Shown here one piece after another: positions 17,660 to 31,147 of a stretch of DNA of 64,000 nucleotides. The stretch comes from Cyprinodon diabolis. Taxonomy: Eukaryota; Chordata; Actinopteri; Cyprinodontiformes; Cyprinodontidae. The stretch is taken from positions 20,960,001 through 21,024,000 of the forward strand of contig CM060070.1 of NCBI GenBank assembly GCA_030533445.1. Direction: 5' to 3'. How positions within the stretch are numbered: the stretch's first letter is position 1; each line of letters opens with the position of its first letter. The notes beneath the pieces are model-generated. The model was not told where the DNA came from and ran no database searches. It saw nothing but the letters and a program-made list of their open reading frames with translations. Position numbers and translations under genes: made by a program.

Positions 17660-20336
17660 TTTCACTAAAATAGCAGAAAAACAGTGTACCCTAAATACTT
17701 TTTCTCTTCTAAGACATTTCACTCACCAAAAAGCATACAAAAGATTGTATTATATACACCAATAATTAACAATTTCAAAGGAACTTATATGGGACAAAAA
17801 AAAAAAACAATTGCAAAAAATCACAGAAAATTGAAAAAAATCATTATATTACTAACTGTAGTTCTGCATTCCACCAGCAGGTGGTGACATGGTCACATGA
17901 GGGTTCATGAACTATGGGGATTGTTGAAACAATTTGGCCAAACTGTTCAAATGCCTCATGAAGCTTCATCTCACCATCACTACTTGATATACATAGAAAT
18001 TACATGTTGCTGTGTCGACATGTAGTTTGGCAAATTCCAGTCTTGTTTCTTTATGATTTGTTTTCAACAATGTTGTCCTCCTGACTGACTCAAACAACAG
18101 AAGGTGTGATCTGGTATTCCTTGAAGTTCACCTTTAACCTATGTAGAAGTTATTTGTATGTAGAAGTTATTCGTACTGTCTGTCATCAGTGTACCTCCAG
18201 CGGCCATGTCAACAGAGGTTGGTTACAGTACGGTCGTTGAACTGTAGTAACAGGAACATTTAGCTGTTGAGTGTGGTACACACCTGTATCATCAAACAGC
18301 ACAGTGACAATTTTTAGCACTATGTATAGCCCTTAAGACTGATTATAAGATTGTAGACACACGTGATGTTAATTAGTGGATACATCTTGTTTTAACATGT
18401 CCATTTTGTCTCAATATTTTCTGTTTTTTCTAGGGGTAAAATCATAATGGTCCAGGCATGTTTCATGAGTTTATTTTTAAAATCGTTCTCTTCATTTATG
18501 GTTGAAAAGCACTGTCTGCCCTTTATTTTTTATTTTTATAACATTTTTACTTATCACGACTTTTCAGGTTCAAGTTATTTTTGTGAGCATTGTGGTGTTT
18601 TCTTTCATTAAACGAGAGGCACCAACAATTTTGCCCATGGGTGTAAATAACCTAATTTACATTTAATACAACATCAGAATTTCAGAAACATTTAATCTGG
18701 CTCTTAGTTGATGATGACAATATGGCCCATGTTTTGTGTCTGTATCAGTTATTACAGGGCTACAACAGCTTTGGGAGGACTCATCTAGGATGTAAAAGAA
18801 ATTTGTACCCAATCAATAGGGTTCTGATCTACATTTCAAGGATATTTGATCTGTGAAGATTTTAATGTTCTGAAAGGGTTTTTTAAATCACTATTTTTAA
18901 AAATCTTAGGGGAAGGAACTGATATTACATTTGGAAAGCCAATACAGTAATCGCCAGTGTAAAAACACAGCTTGCACAAAGGAAAGCAACTATCTAGATA
19001 CTTCATATTGACCCAAAAGTCAAAACAAAGTAGATCTATAGAAATCACTCCAATCTGGATCTGCCATCCAATTAAGAGCTTTGAAAAATTTAGTATATGT
19101 ATAATGTTGCCTTAGTGAGATGAGCCAGAACTTCTCCAAGTTGGTAGCTTACTAAGGGCCGCTAGGAGTCTTCTATGACTCAGTTGCCACACCCTTTAGA
19201 TAGTTTCTAAAGAACAAAGTCATTTTGGGTTGCAAGAACACCATTAATCAGGCCAAATAAAAGGAGCAATAATCTATTTATTATTCTGCATATGTAATTC
19301 TATATTCTCTGGACGTATAATCTCTTGCTGGTCAATTAACATGAATACATTATTCGAAGAGAAGGCAGATAGGCGATACCAATCATGGATATTATTTTAA
19401 GCCTTAAGTACGAAATGTAATTTGATTAAAACCATCAAACTTTCAAAAACAAAAGGTCAAAGCTAAAAATCATTATATATAATTCTGAAAGTAGAGAGTG
19501 CACATTCACCATATCATAAACATCAAGACATGACAATCTGCATTCCAGTGGGTTTGGCAATCACTGCAGTCATCTGCTGTTCAGCCAGGGTTTGTCTTAG
19601 TATTTTAACTGGATATGTTGTCCATGCACTCAAACTGTTTAGGTTACCATTAAAGTGTGCAAATGTTAATAAACAGTTAATGCACATAGCCATCAGGTTT
19701 AATATAACGTTTAATCAGATAAATCTCCAAGATCCTAGAATTCCTGTGTGTTTTATAATCCTACTGCCATAACAAGTCATTGCAATTTACAAAACAGGCA
19801 GCAGAGAGCAGTGTTGTATAGAATTTGACTAGACTAATCTCGCTTTAAACCATATTTTGGGTGAGTTATGATTATCAGAATTATTTCAATGTCAGGAATA
19901 TAAGGATATATTTTTTATTGATTTCTTCTAGTCAGAAGTTAACATTTACTTTTTTTTTTTTTTTTTTTACAATTGGCCATCATATTGTTCAGGGGGGTGA
20001 GAGGATTCTTATGTCCTAGATATGAACGTGTTTTGTGCAAAATAGGAATTAATCTTAAAAATTATTTTAAAAGCCTAAAGCTGGTAAAAGAGTGTACTGT
20101 AACTATACACATGAAATGAATATTGTGTGGCAATGAATTAAAAGGCAGCTCAGAAATAAGCCATTTCTCAAAATGGGAAAAATCTGGATTACCACTTGAA
20201 AATGCATTGAAGGATAAATCACTTTATTATTTCTTGGAATTAATATTTTTTGGCAGTAAGGATCATCAGTATATTATGAAATTGAAAGAGACAGATATTA
20301 CTCTTAGAGTCACATCACCTTAACTCCCCTCCATGT
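17660..20336. other. Intergenic, AT-rich, no recognised gene
   Basis: Nothing coding is recognised. There is a short tandem of ATGTAGAAGTTATT near 18140-18170 and a long poly-T run at about 19950-19968. Confidence 0.4.
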
Positions 20337-20418
20337 CCTTCCTTCCTTCCTTCCTTCCTTCCTTCCTTCCTTCCTTCCTTCCTTCCTTCCTTCCTGTCTG
20401 TCTGTCTGTCTGTCTGTC
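20337..20418 (+). repeat. Compound (CCTT)n-(GTCT)n microsatellite
   Basis: About 14 uninterrupted CCTT units (20337-20394) run directly into about six GTCT units (to 20418). The reading frames over this stretch on both strands are translated microsatellite, not genes. Confidence 0.95.
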
Positions 20419-21660
20419 CTTCCTCCTTTCTTTGTTTGTTTCTTTCTTTGACTTTTTTTTCTTTTCCATAAAAGGAACTCCATCAAAAATTTTGTCATTT
20501 ACAAGGAGTCAGATTATGTTTAAAAATGTAGTGTCTTCATCTAGAAAAATATGTTTTCATGATTTTACAAGTTATTTAAAAATGTTAGCCCAGAAAGAAA
20601 AATCTTAATTGTTCTGACATTATCCTTCTCTAGTTTCCACTACATACTTTTAAAGGAAATTCTAAAAAAGTTGGTTGTAAATTATAATGAGGATCCTAAA
20701 CGCCAATGATCAATTTAAATTGGCATTCATGTTTAAACTTCAGAGTTTCTCATTGCAGCCTCAAAGCAGACACAGACCATGACATATTTATGCCTTCTGT
20801 GTGAAACAGGAGGGTTTTTTTTGTAACAAGAATTCAGCTAAAAAGGGGTTGAGTGGAAAGAAAAATGTTTCAATCTTATCATTAAGCAAGTTTTTCCACC
20901 TAACCGGTTTGAGTGGTAATCTCAAGTCCTTATCACCAACTCTGCATAGATGATTCATTCAGAAGAGATACCAGTGTCTGCAGTTGCCTAATCTTCCATT
21001 TCATCAGTCTTGATTTGCCTCTTCATTGCTGAAGTTTGTTTCATTTTTATAAACCACAAAAACAATTAACATAATAAGCACAAAGTAATGCTCCATCAAG
21101 TGATGTTGTTTTTCCTCTACAAACAAAATGATATCCACCGATTACTAAAAACTGATAACATTGTGCACAACACACCTCCTCTCTGTTCCACAGCCAACAC
21201 CTTCATGGCTCAATTAATGTCCCGATTCTCTTCTACTTTGTTATAACAGTTAATAGTGAAAATAGTAGTGAGGGAATTACATGACTTGACAACAGTACTA
21301 GGTTGGAATGTACTGAGTTCCTGCGAAATATATATCAATATATATGAAAACTTGACAAATTCTGCAGATGTCCAGTTGCCATCTCTTCTAATCTCCTCTT
21401 CATTAACAATTGGCTCCATCTTCCCCTTTCTTTCCCTCCTCCAATGAGGTGTCATGTTAAAAGGGGCAGTAGTTACAAGACCTGTTCATCGACTGGATTC
21501 TGTTTAACCGTTGAAAAATGTTTACTTCCTTAGAATTTTCACCATCATTATCTGTTTCAGAATGTATATATGCAGAGTTTGCTTGCCAATGTTCCGGAGT
21601 GATATCACACTTTCAGGTTTAGTATGGGCAAAAAAAAAATGAACCCTGAAAAATAATATA
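20419..21660. other. Intergenic, no recognised gene
   Basis: AT-rich sequence with only short chance frames. I recognise no repeat family or gene. Confidence 0.4.
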
Positions 21661-21664
21661 TTTT

Positions 21665-22350
21665 TGTGGAACTAATGGACTAACGTTAAAGCAGGATTTA
21701 GAACAACTAATTCATGCATTAATCTTTAGTGAAATTGATTACTGCAACAGCATCTTCATAGGTTTGCTTAAAAAGTATGTCAGACAGCTGTAGCTGATCT
21801 GAATTGCTGCTGCCAATGTTCTTACTAGAACTAAGAAAGTAGAGCACATCAGCTTGGTTCTGAAGTCGTTCCACTGGCACCCTGTAGCTCAAAGAATAGA
21901 CTTTAAATTCCTTCTGTTTATAAGTCTATAAATTAATTAATGGATAAGTAGCTTAATACATAACAGATTTGTTGTCAGTGTATCAATCTCCAAGACCGCT
22001 CAGGTCTTCTGGTTTCAGCCTTCTCTGTTCACCCAGAACTAGAACCAAACATGGTGAAGCAGCATTTAGTTCCTATGCTGTACTTATCTGGAACAAACTC
22101 CACGAAGACCTAAAAGCCTGAGTTCTGTGAAGTCAAAGTAAAAAAACACCTTTGTTTAAATCTGTCTTTGACTGTTAACTGATACGGTATATTATTAGCT
22201 TAAGGTTGTAGTCCAACTGTTTTGCTTTACTAACTGCTTTTATCTTTATTTGCTTTTAAACTGCTTTTATTTTTATTTTCTACTTTATGTAAAGCACTTT
22301 GAATTGTCCATGTACTAAATTGTGCTATACAAATAGACATGCCTTGCCTT
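21665..22350 (+). pseudogene. 5'-truncated LINE: ORF2 C-terminus and 3' end
   Basis: Broken frames give the C-terminal half of a Jockey/L2-like ORF2 in order: EIDYCNSIFIGL near 21730, LTRTKKVEHI and SFHWHPVAQRIDFK near 21820-21910, SPRPLRSSGF and RTRTKHGEAAF near 21990-22070, and IWNKLHEDLKA near 22090. A 3' UTR follows with TATGTAAAGCACTTTGAATT and a CTATACAAATAGA end. Several stops and frame changes show it is inactive. Confidence 0.7.
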
Positions 22351-22729
22351 GTCTTGAAAAAGAGCTTTTTTCTTTAAAAAAAAAATTAGTATCCGAATAT
22401 CTCAAGTCTCTAGAGTTGACAGTAATTATCGACGATAGAGCACTAGAATTAAACATTTCATGCCATCTTTAAGATGTTTCATGAATAAAGAAAGGAGTTG
22501 TCTGCATTGTTCTATGTTTTTTAACCAAACTGGCTTGTGAACTTTTAGACTTAGACAGATATGTCATTTCGTTTACACAAGTGTAAAACAAAAATAAATT
22601 TCATTTAGAACAGCTCTCTTGACAATTTCATTAATTTTTATTTTATTTATTTTTTTTGCAGTTCTTTCCAAATTAAGTGCATTTGACCAAAAGAAGCAAT
22701 TGAATAGAACAAAATACAATGTGTGCTGA

Positions 22730-23225
22730 TAACTCAAACAAGGCACGTTTCGTCGCCCGGTACAGTAGAGCTTGAGCCCCATCCTGGAGCCAGACATGGG
22801 GTTGGGGTTCTTTGCAGAGTACCTGGTAGTCAGGTTCCTCCTTGCAGGACCCCAAGCTCGAAGGAGTGACCAAAGGCCATCCCCAAGTGGGCCCACCACT
22901 TGCAGGGGGAATAATTAGGTGCTAAAAGTACTAGGCAGTACTTAGGGGCTGAAGCCTTGGCAACCTAATCCAAGGATGCTTAAACTGGCTCTAGGGACAT
23001 AGAATCTGACCCAGCTGGGAGTAAGGAGCGTATTAGTTTGTGCAGGGGGTGATGCGATTCTGTTCTAGAAATTGCTGGGCTTACCTCCATGCATAGCCTG
23101 GGCTCTGGAAACAAACTCTCCTCTTCTCGGAGGGGGCCGCAGGGTAAGGTGGAGGGCTGAAATGGGTTAATTTGTTTATTCTCAGCTGTACCCTGTTGAA
23201 GTTCACTCTGCACTGAAAAAAAAAC
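22730..23225 (+). pseudogene. LINE 5' ORF2 (AP-endonuclease region) remnant
   Basis: The segment matches, from memory, a widespread teleost LINE 5' region: CATGGGGTTGGGGTTCTTTG, GCAGGACCCCAAGCTCG, GGGCCCACCACTTGCAGGGG, AACTGGCTCTAGGGAC and TTGCTGGGCTTACCTCCATG. Broken frames recall the start of the endonuclease domain (LALGTWN... then GL...). It is interrupted by stops. It lies about 380 bp after the LINE 3' end at 21665-22350 on the same strand, so two partial copies are arranged tail to head. Confidence 0.55.
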
Positions 23226-24430
23226 AACTCATAAGATCTACTTAAAAAATATATTGTTAGTATTTGCACGGAACTGATTTAAGTACAATTTAATGCTGCA
23301 GTATTTGGCTGCTTCTGCAACATTATCAGTGGAGCCCCGATTCGACGAGTCACCATTACAGCAGGCAAGGGGAAGTGCTTATTTCATCCCAGTAGAACAA
23401 GAGATTTTAATGAGGAATGAAAAAGAAAAATGGAGAATGTGCTTAAAGACAGAGAAACAGCACTAAAACTGTAAAGGAGAGCAAAATAGCAAAGTAAAAG
23501 ATTGTTGTCCGAGTTAATGCGTATGTTTATATGAAGTAGGCTACGGAAGGCCATTTTACATTTATTAAAAGCACTCCTCTCTGTGGTTTCATTTTTAGAT
23601 CACGAAAATAAGGTACTTCCTGACCAAATAACACACCTAGACTGAACTATAATAATATATTTTCTAAATTCAAATTTAGAAACTTAATTTCAGAAAGTAG
23701 TTATTAAAAAAAAAGTTATACTTGTAAGAATAAGGTTTTATATACCTAGACATTTTTACTCATTTTAATTGGCTGCTTTGACATTTATCAGCTAGAATGC
23801 AAATATACTTATGATATCTGAAATACATTTCTTCATAGTCAAAATAATACAAATGATGACCAGTAACCATTCATTTCTAGACATCTAGAATATTTATTCT
23901 AGATGTAAAGAATGTCCTTTTGTTTGAAATGGTCATTTTGACAAGGACATTTCTTTTTTTTGGCAGATATCAGTAATATATGTTTAATTAAACCTAATAC
24001 ATATGTTGATTCTGTCTTCTTTACACAGTAAATACTAAGTGGCCTTTTTGCAGCCACTTCGGATGTTATCATCCCAATAAATGGTCATTATTAGCGGTTA
24101 TCAGTCCAATAGAATGGCTTCAAGTTATTCCGGTAGGCTCAGTAGGTTGTTATGACTGAATTAATCCTAATCCTAACCCTAAGGAATCCAGGGTACTTAT
24201 CTTCTTGCTCAGTTGTGCAACACAGCCTCCCACTTCTTTTTCTACTCTGGTTAGAGCCTGTTTGTGCTGTCCTCTGAAGGGAGTAGTACACACCGTTGAC
24301 ACATGATACATTAATCCTAACCCTAAGGAAATTAATTTCCCCCGCGGAAGTAACTAATCTATGTATGTGTAATCTGAAAGTAATTTCAGTAGTTCTTCAC
24401 GTACTGTAGAAATAGGCTAAATAAATAAAA
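23226..24430. other. Intergenic, no recognised gene
   Basis: No gene is recognised. A short word, TAATCCTAACCCTAAGGAA, occurs nearly identically near 24167 and 24313. It contains a telomere-like CCTAACCCTAA, but only once per copy, so it is not a telomeric array. Confidence 0.35.
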
Positions 24431-24958
24431 TAAAAAAGAAACCTTCAATTTCTTAGCAATTTCTCACATGGAATAGCATTCATTTCTAAGAACAAGAAAA
24501 GGCTGTCGAGTTTCAGATGAAAGTCCCCTTTTTCTGGCCATTTTGACATTTAATTGACCCCACAAATGTGATGCTCCAGAAACTCAATCTGCTCAAAGGT
24601 CAGTGTTGTAGCTTCTGTAACGAGCTAAACAGTTTTCAGATGTGTGGACATGATTGCACAAGGGTTTTCTAATCATCAATTAGCCTTCTGAGCTAATGAG
24701 CAAACACATTGTACCATTAGAACACTGGAGTGATAGTTGCTGGAAATGGGCCTCTATACACCTATGTAGATATTGCACCAAAAACCAGACATTTGCAGCT
24801 AGAATAGTCATTTACCACATTAGCAATCTATAGAGTGTATTTCTTTAAAGTTAAGATTAGTTTAAAGTTATCTTCATTGAAAAGTACAGTACTTTTCCTT
24901 CAAAAATAAGGACATTTCAATGTGACCCCAAACTTTTGAATGGTAGTGTATATATATA
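24430..24958. mobile_element. DNA-transposon remnant (Tc/mariner-like)
   Basis: The right end reads GTGACCCCAAACTTTTGAAT and GGTAGTGTA before a TATATATA tract, a familiar terminal sequence of a vertebrate DNA-transposon family. Interior blocks also look familiar, such as GGAAATGGGCCTCTATACAC, ATATTGCACCAAAAACCAGA and TAGTCATTTACCACATTAGC. The opposite inverted end was not found, so this is a one-ended copy. TA flanks suit Tc1/mariner, but the superfamily is inferred. Confidence 0.55.
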
Positions 24959-26978
24959 CATTACAAAATGTTATTTAAAGAGTTTGTTCTGGTTGATCTC
25001 TTCTTCAGGAAAGAATTGGGGAGAGAAAGTTTAAAGGTGTAAACAGAGAGCTTTCCTTTTACATATATTTAATATGAAACATAATGATCTCAATGTCTTT
25101 TTTTCTCTATAACGCAACAGAATGTTTCCCTCAGAGAATTCAAAATGATTTCTGCTTGACAATAAACTGTTTGTTTACCTTTCTTGATCAGCCACATTCC
25201 CATGGCACTTGGGGAAACGAGTATCTACAGTCAAAGGTAAATGACAGCCATGTCACAGAAACTTCCATGTATGTGCACAGTACAGCTCCGTCATAATTCT
25301 GGGGTGTGGCTGTTGTTTTTTTTAGGGTAAAGTATTCTTCAGTTTCTGGTGGCCTACTGACAGGTTGACCACACCTGCACAGATGAAGACAAATAGATAG
25401 GCTCCTAATTCCATGCATTGTTTTTGAAACCGCAAGAATTCTGGTTCTGCAGCATTGCTTTTTTTCCTTACCTGCAAAGTGCTGAATAACTCCTGACACA
25501 CCACACCTCACACACCCACAGTTCTTCAGCACTCTCCTTGGTGACAAAGGGGCTTCCAGATACTTCAGGTGAGATTATGTTTGTTTGTAAAAACTTCTTT
25601 TTACTAAGGAAAACTAAATTTTTCTATAGAAATTAGATTGTTAGTTTTCGGGGCACGAAGGAGAACTTACTGTTGCTGAACCCCAGCATGAAGAGGCAAA
25701 TAGGCCTACAATAATAATTTTGCAACTTTTTCTACTGACAAAAAACCTGTGCATTGATGAGCATATGTAAAATTCGTCAAACCCATGATATTTAAAAGCG
25801 TAAAAACAATCCTTTCATTTTGGTTTACATTTTTCTTGTTGCATTGAGCTGTTGGCAACTTTTTTTTAAAACAAAGTTATTGTAATTCTTTCTAGTGCTG
25901 TGTAGTGTTGTTTTGCCAAATTGAGTTTTTACAAAATAAGAAAAAAAATCTGTCCAGGATTAGTGTAATCCCAAGGCGATTGGGATTGCACCATACAAAA
26001 AGATGAAGATGGCCTGCTCCTTCTGATTTCCATGTTGCATTTCTTGAGATCCATTTCAATATTTTTTTTATGGATTGGTAATATGACAGATGAAGGAATA
26101 TTTTTATTTCATAAACATGTATCTTGTGTCAAGCATTGTTGCAATTACCACTTCAATGATATTCTTCAATCTTATCTGCGAGTTTCACAACAAATCCCTC
26201 CCTTTGGAATTTTATGGGACAAAATAACATGGAAAATGATTAATTTCCTCAAACCTAAATTAGCTAGATTATTGAACATCCATATATTTGGGGAATGATG
26301 GATTTTTCAAAGTATTTTATATGTTTTAGTTGTTGCTTTCTCAAAAAAAGATATACAACTAACCAGGAAAATATTAGGTGAGGTTTTTTTTTTTTTTTAC
26401 ATCTAGGCATGTAGAGCCTGTGATGGACTACCATAAGTAAATGTATTAATCTGTTAAATCAGAACTGAAAGCTAATCAATAATTCTAGAATTAGATTTTT
26501 GCATTCATTGCATTACTTCTCAGTACATATTTGTTTATGGGAAATCGGAAATGATGCTACTTTTACTGTAGCCTAGTTTGCAAGCTCCCCTGCTTGCCAA
26601 AATGACTCATAAATTTTTCGAGTCATGCCTTCTCTGGAAAACTGTAAACTAAACAACTGCCATTTACAGGTGATTGATTAGACAGGTAACTTGTCTACTT
26701 AACTTGTTTGAGTTCTAAACCAGAATGACACTGCAACTCCCTTATGTCTAGTCCATATGTATATATGAAAACTGAGTGGGTAGTGTTACTGGGCGTGCTG
26801 ACAACAGAAGATCACAGAAGGTACACCAACTAATTAGGTTTACTCAAGACATCTGTTGTCTGGAAGATGAAATGCTGCAGAACATTATTTGTAATGTTCC
26901 ATATTCTATTACACATTTATATTTTTTGACATGTCATTCTGTCATTTTTCTCTTTTTTTAGCAAAGGGCTGGTGAAAG
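24959..26978. other. Upstream region of the PLAC8-family gene
   Basis: This should hold the promoter and 5' UTR of the gene at 26979. An acceptor (TTTTTTTAG at about 26953-26961) lies just before the start codon, so at least one upstream non-coding exon is expected. A possible donor is CAG|GTGAGA near 25568, after a GC-richer stretch. Two adjacent small hairpins lie at 26577-26627. None of this is proven. Confidence 0.4.
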
Positions 26979-27587
26979 ATGGCCAACGAAGTCGATTGGA
27001 ACTCTGGCCTCTTCGGCTGCTGTGATGACATGAAATCTTGTAAATATCCTCAGTTTCTATTCCAACGAATCATTTACTTTTTAAAACCCTAATTCATCAA
27101 AAACAGCTGCCTTTATACATGTTTTGAAAAATATTATGTTTTTTTTTTTTGGTCAGGCTGCTATGGTTTCTGGTGCTGCCCCTGTCTTGCATGCACCGTC
27201 GCAGGAAATTTTGGACAGAACCGTTGTCTTCCACTGTGTGACATATGCAGCCCCTCTGTGATGTCGGCTTTTGGGATACCTCTGTTTGTGCCTCCTGCAG
27301 GCTTAGCCCTGAGAGTTGGAGTTCGGCACAAATATAACATAAAGGTAAAACATTTGAATAATTTGTTAATGTTTGAGCAATTATTAAGAAAAACAGAGTC
27401 ACCTCATGCAGTGTTATATAAAACAACATGTGGAACAACATTTTTCTACCTTTTCCTGCAGGGTTCAATCTGTAAGGACATTGCCACATCCTGTATCTGT
27501 GTGTGGTGCAATTGGTGCCAGATGCATCGGGAGTTGAAGCATCGCAAGAAAGGGCCAGCAGTTGTCAACATGCAGCCTTCTAAGTAA
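26979..27587 (+). CDS. PLAC8/cornifelin-family cysteine-rich protein, complete, 3 coding exons
   Basis: Coding exons are 26979-27039, 27157-27344 and 27462-27587, with GT-AG introns and matching phases, giving 124 residues. The start MANEVDWNSGLFGCCDDMKS is typical of the family. Then come a cysteine cluster (CCYGFWCCPCLAC, about residues 21-33), NFGQNRCLPLCD, a hydrophobic PSVMSAFGIPLF stretch, RVGVRHKYNIKGSICKD, and CICVWCNWCQMHRELKHR near the C-terminus. This is the PLAC8 domain (plant FW2.2, mammalian PLAC8/onzin and cornifelin), usually 110-125 residues. Roles in the family are diverse (cell size, differentiation, possibly metal transport), so no specific function is claimed. It may be called placenta-specific 8-like or cornifelin-like; sequence alone does not settle orthology. 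Confidence 0.92.
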
Positions 27588-27720
27588 TGAAATCCTTCTG
27601 AGGGTCTTTTAGCTGAATCTCCAAAATCTGTTAAAAATCTTTAGCAAAAACTTATCTGATTATCATTGTGATCTGAAATTGGGTTTAGCTTTATAACACT
27701 GATGATAAACACATAATTTG

Positions 27721-27726
27721 AATAAA
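27721..27726 (+). terminator. Candidate poly(A) signal of the PLAC8-family gene
   Basis: AATAAA lies 134 bp after the stop codon, in AT-rich sequence, in the correct orientation. It is the nearest canonical hexamer. Confidence 0.6.
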
Positions 27727-27729
27727 AAG

Positions 27730-30630
27730 AAAAAGATGCAAATTCTGGCCTATCAATATTACATTTCTTCTTGGATTATTTTTATACCTCAATAATAATT
27801 ATAGTTCTGGCAGTTCACATGTTACTCCATTCCAGGCTGTATTAAAGTGTAAGCAAGCTTAATTGTGTTAATAAGATAATTTACTACTGCAATGAAGGAT
27901 GAACTAATGCTTGCCTTTCTAAAGTTTTCTTTTGAATGTATAATGGGATGGCATCTGCTTTTGTACCTGTTCATAGGTGTTTGTTCTGTTATTTTTGGTG
28001 TAAGAGTTATATGAAAGTTCTGGATATATGTTTTTTAAAACATATTAAAGAATTTAAAGAAACACATTTAATGTTTTGTTTAAGTTTTTCTCTATAAAAA
28101 TCTGTATTTTTAACTGCAACAGCAATCAATGAGACCTACAGAGAGGCAGGCAGACTGACTGACTGATTAGTTGAAGCATTGCTTTGGGGTTCATAATACA
28201 CTCTCTAGTCTGCCTGTGTTTTCTGGACCTTGAGACGGTAAACCACCATGTTACCTGAGGTAAATTTTGAGGGGGAAGTTGCAGGAATATAGGATATGTG
28301 GCTGGGTTTTATAAAAGCCGCTTGCATCATATATACAAAGTCTAGCTTGTTACCAGTAATCACTGAACTCTGCCAGGGACTGCCCCTTATTAACACCCCT
28401 GTTTGTGTCTTTCATGGAAAGATCACATTGTGTTAACATGGAGAGGAGGGTTTTGTCTTATTTATAAGTGTTGAGGATGGAAATGGAAGAAATACAGATT
28501 ATGGCTTTGACCCTGATCTGTTCTGGGGTGGCAGAGGGGACTGGTTGAATTCAGCCTAAAAGATAAGATAAGGAAGTTTGTCATATGACAGGAAGTCAAA
28601 GTAGAAGGGCTACTTTTCTGCGTTAACAGAGGCGGTTAAAATATTTCAGATATTTAATCAAAATATCTCTTTGGCGTTTGTCGTTGGAGGTTTTCAAAGA
28701 AAGCTAACTGGGCGGAAAGACTGGGGAAGACAATGACCTTGCTGGAGAAACTACATATCTCATCTACAAATAATCTACAACTAAGACTAGACAAAACAGA
28801 AAAATATCAGGTGCTGCATCAATATCGTTTCAATACACCCTGATCAGACAACCCTTTTCAACCTCTGTAGAAACCTCATTAGGTACACTGATGCATTGAC
28901 ATGTCAGCATAAACAGCATATCAGCCAATCACATCAACTTAACAATAACTAGGCACCTTAAAATATCCAGGAATGGTATGACTTGCTGCAATTCAAAATG
29001 AAGGAAACTTTAAATAAGGGGACTTTATTTTAAACTGCTGTTGTTTGGGATTAATAGCGGTGTATGCACAGTGTTGTGGATGTAAAAGTTTCAGAAGAGA
29101 ATTGACTGTCTCTAAGTAAACATAAATTTTAAATACATGGACATGTCGGCTAAAAACAGTAAATTAAGGCCAAAGTTTGCACAGACAGACCAAAAATAGA
29201 GAATTAAGGAGTTAGAAAAAAATTCTGGTCTAAAGAATTAATTCTTAATGCAGTATTCAGTTGGTATGATTAGCATTTAGTGTGTAAAAAACATAAAGAC
29301 ATATATCTATTATTCCAATAACAATTATTCTAGTTTTCTTGGCACACCTTGGGCCCTTTAGTGTATATTGAGTAATTTGTAAAACCCCAGCGCGCCTAAA
29401 TATGGCTGCAGACATTTTTTAATTACTTTCTGACCAGGCTGTCTTTTGTCTGATAGGTAACCTCAGCCTTATGAACCATGTCACTTACCTCAGAAGTCAA
29501 AATCAAACCTTTTGGAGTTAAGAAAAAATTAAGGTTTCCCACAGGCTCTTAAAAATCTAGCATGATACTATGATGGCAGTGTTAAATAAAACAATGTTTT
29601 TTAACACTTGACTGAAAAGAACTATGGCAGCTGGTTGAGATGGGGTGCAACATGATTCGGGCCATTTGTACCTATTAAAGTGGAGGAGTAATGTTTCCAG
29701 CTTACGTCACCATCAATTTAGTTCCTCAGTGTGTAAATGGACTGCGATTTGACAAGTGTAATATATATTTATTTACTTCATAATAAACTGTAGTATTCAT
29801 CGGTCTGAGTGGGATGTTTTATTCTCATATATCCTTCAAAATGTTTGGCACCACAATAAAAGCATATATTGCTCTTATTCAAATACAGAAATGCATGATA
29901 CCTGACTTGAGTTACAGTATACTAATGGTTCCTTTACTGGCTCATTGGTACATCGATCCACATTAAAGACACTGACAAATGCTTGGGTTGTACTATCAAC
30001 TCTTGCCACAACATTTGTTCAGATGTTTCTAAAGATGTAGAGATATATCTTCTCATTTCACAAATTTCCATTGAAGAGATTGTTTCAGACCAAGTTTAAA
30101 GAGTGCCACCTACTGTTCAAAGACAAGTAAGGCAGTTTAGAAAAATATTCTCTATTTACTGAAGTGTTTGTCTCTAAACAGAGACTAACACTAAAAGAGA
30201 ACAAAATATGTTTAAAATGTACAATTCAGCTAAGAAGCAACATTCTATCATCTGTCATCAAAAAAAGTATAGTTAGCTAAGCTGAAACTGAAAATCAGCA
30301 CACTGTATAAAAAAAAAGGGTCTATCTGTGAAAAAAAGGAAAAAAAATTGTGTGTACATATATAAACAAAAGCTCTAAAAGAAGGATTTTAATTAATAGA
30401 GTCTATGGCTTCTTAATGTTCTGACTTGAAGCCATTATGAGGGATGTTACAATGACTGTGTAGTGATCAGAGTTGAAAGTGTTGTACAGATGCTGCTGTG
30501 TGTACATGTTAAGCTTCCCCAGAGTATATCAATAATTCAAATTCAAATGAAAAAAAATTATGTTCTTTCCACATTCAGTGATTACAGAAGTGAAGGATAC
30601 ATTTTCTACATTTTATTTTCCTTTTTAATG
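27730..30630. other. Intergenic, no recognised gene
   Basis: AT-rich with short chance frames only. A small GACT run (GACTGACTGACTGATTAG) lies near 28153. No repeat family is recognised with confidence. Confidence 0.4.
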
Positions 30631-30634
30631 TTAA

Positions 30635-31139
30635 AGCTACAGTGTGTAATAATTACAGGGATATACAGTCAGAAATGTAATATATTATACATAACTATGT
30701 TATTTATCATCATATACGAGGTCAGCCTCTTAACCTTAATATTTGCGTTGCCTTAGAATTCGTTATTTATAATTACATAAGAGCGGGTCCCGCAGCCATG
30801 GAGGCAGACATCTTTGCGCTACGGCAGCGCAGAGCCAACAAACTAGCGAGATCGCCAAAACGTCTCAACGATGTAGAAAAAATAACAGGTATATTTATTA
30901 TCTTAAGTCTACATGAAATCTATACCCTACACAGACTAATGAAATACTATCTGTAAAATTATCTATGTAAACAAACCTCATCACTTGAGAAGGTAGGTGA
31001 TGCGGACGTCGTGAAAGACATTTTGTCCCGTAACGCTCGCCGTACTGTTGGGGGGGAGAAGCGGTGGGGGGGAGATGTTCATGTTGCTACAGTCTGCAGT
31101 CTGACCGCTAGATGTCGCTAAAAGTTACACACTGTAGCT
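30635..31139. mobile_element. TTAA-type MITE (505 bp)
   Basis: TTAA flanks the element at 30631-30634 and 31140-31143. The ends are exact inverted repeats: AGCTACAGTGTGTAA on the left and TTACACACTGTAGCT on the right. TTAA duplications are the signature of piggyBac-like elements, so it is probably a non-autonomous relative of that superfamily. The GC-richer middle (CCATGGAGGCAGACATC; a G-run near 31050) is not coding. Confidence 0.7.
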
Positions 31140-31147
31140 TTAACTAA

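Noticed and set aside
20310..20608. Low-complexity peptides on both strands
   Set aside because: They are translations of the CCTT/GTCT microsatellite.
24160..24330. Telomere-like CCTAACCCTAA words
   Set aside because: Only two single occurrences as part of a longer repeated word, not a TTAGGG array.
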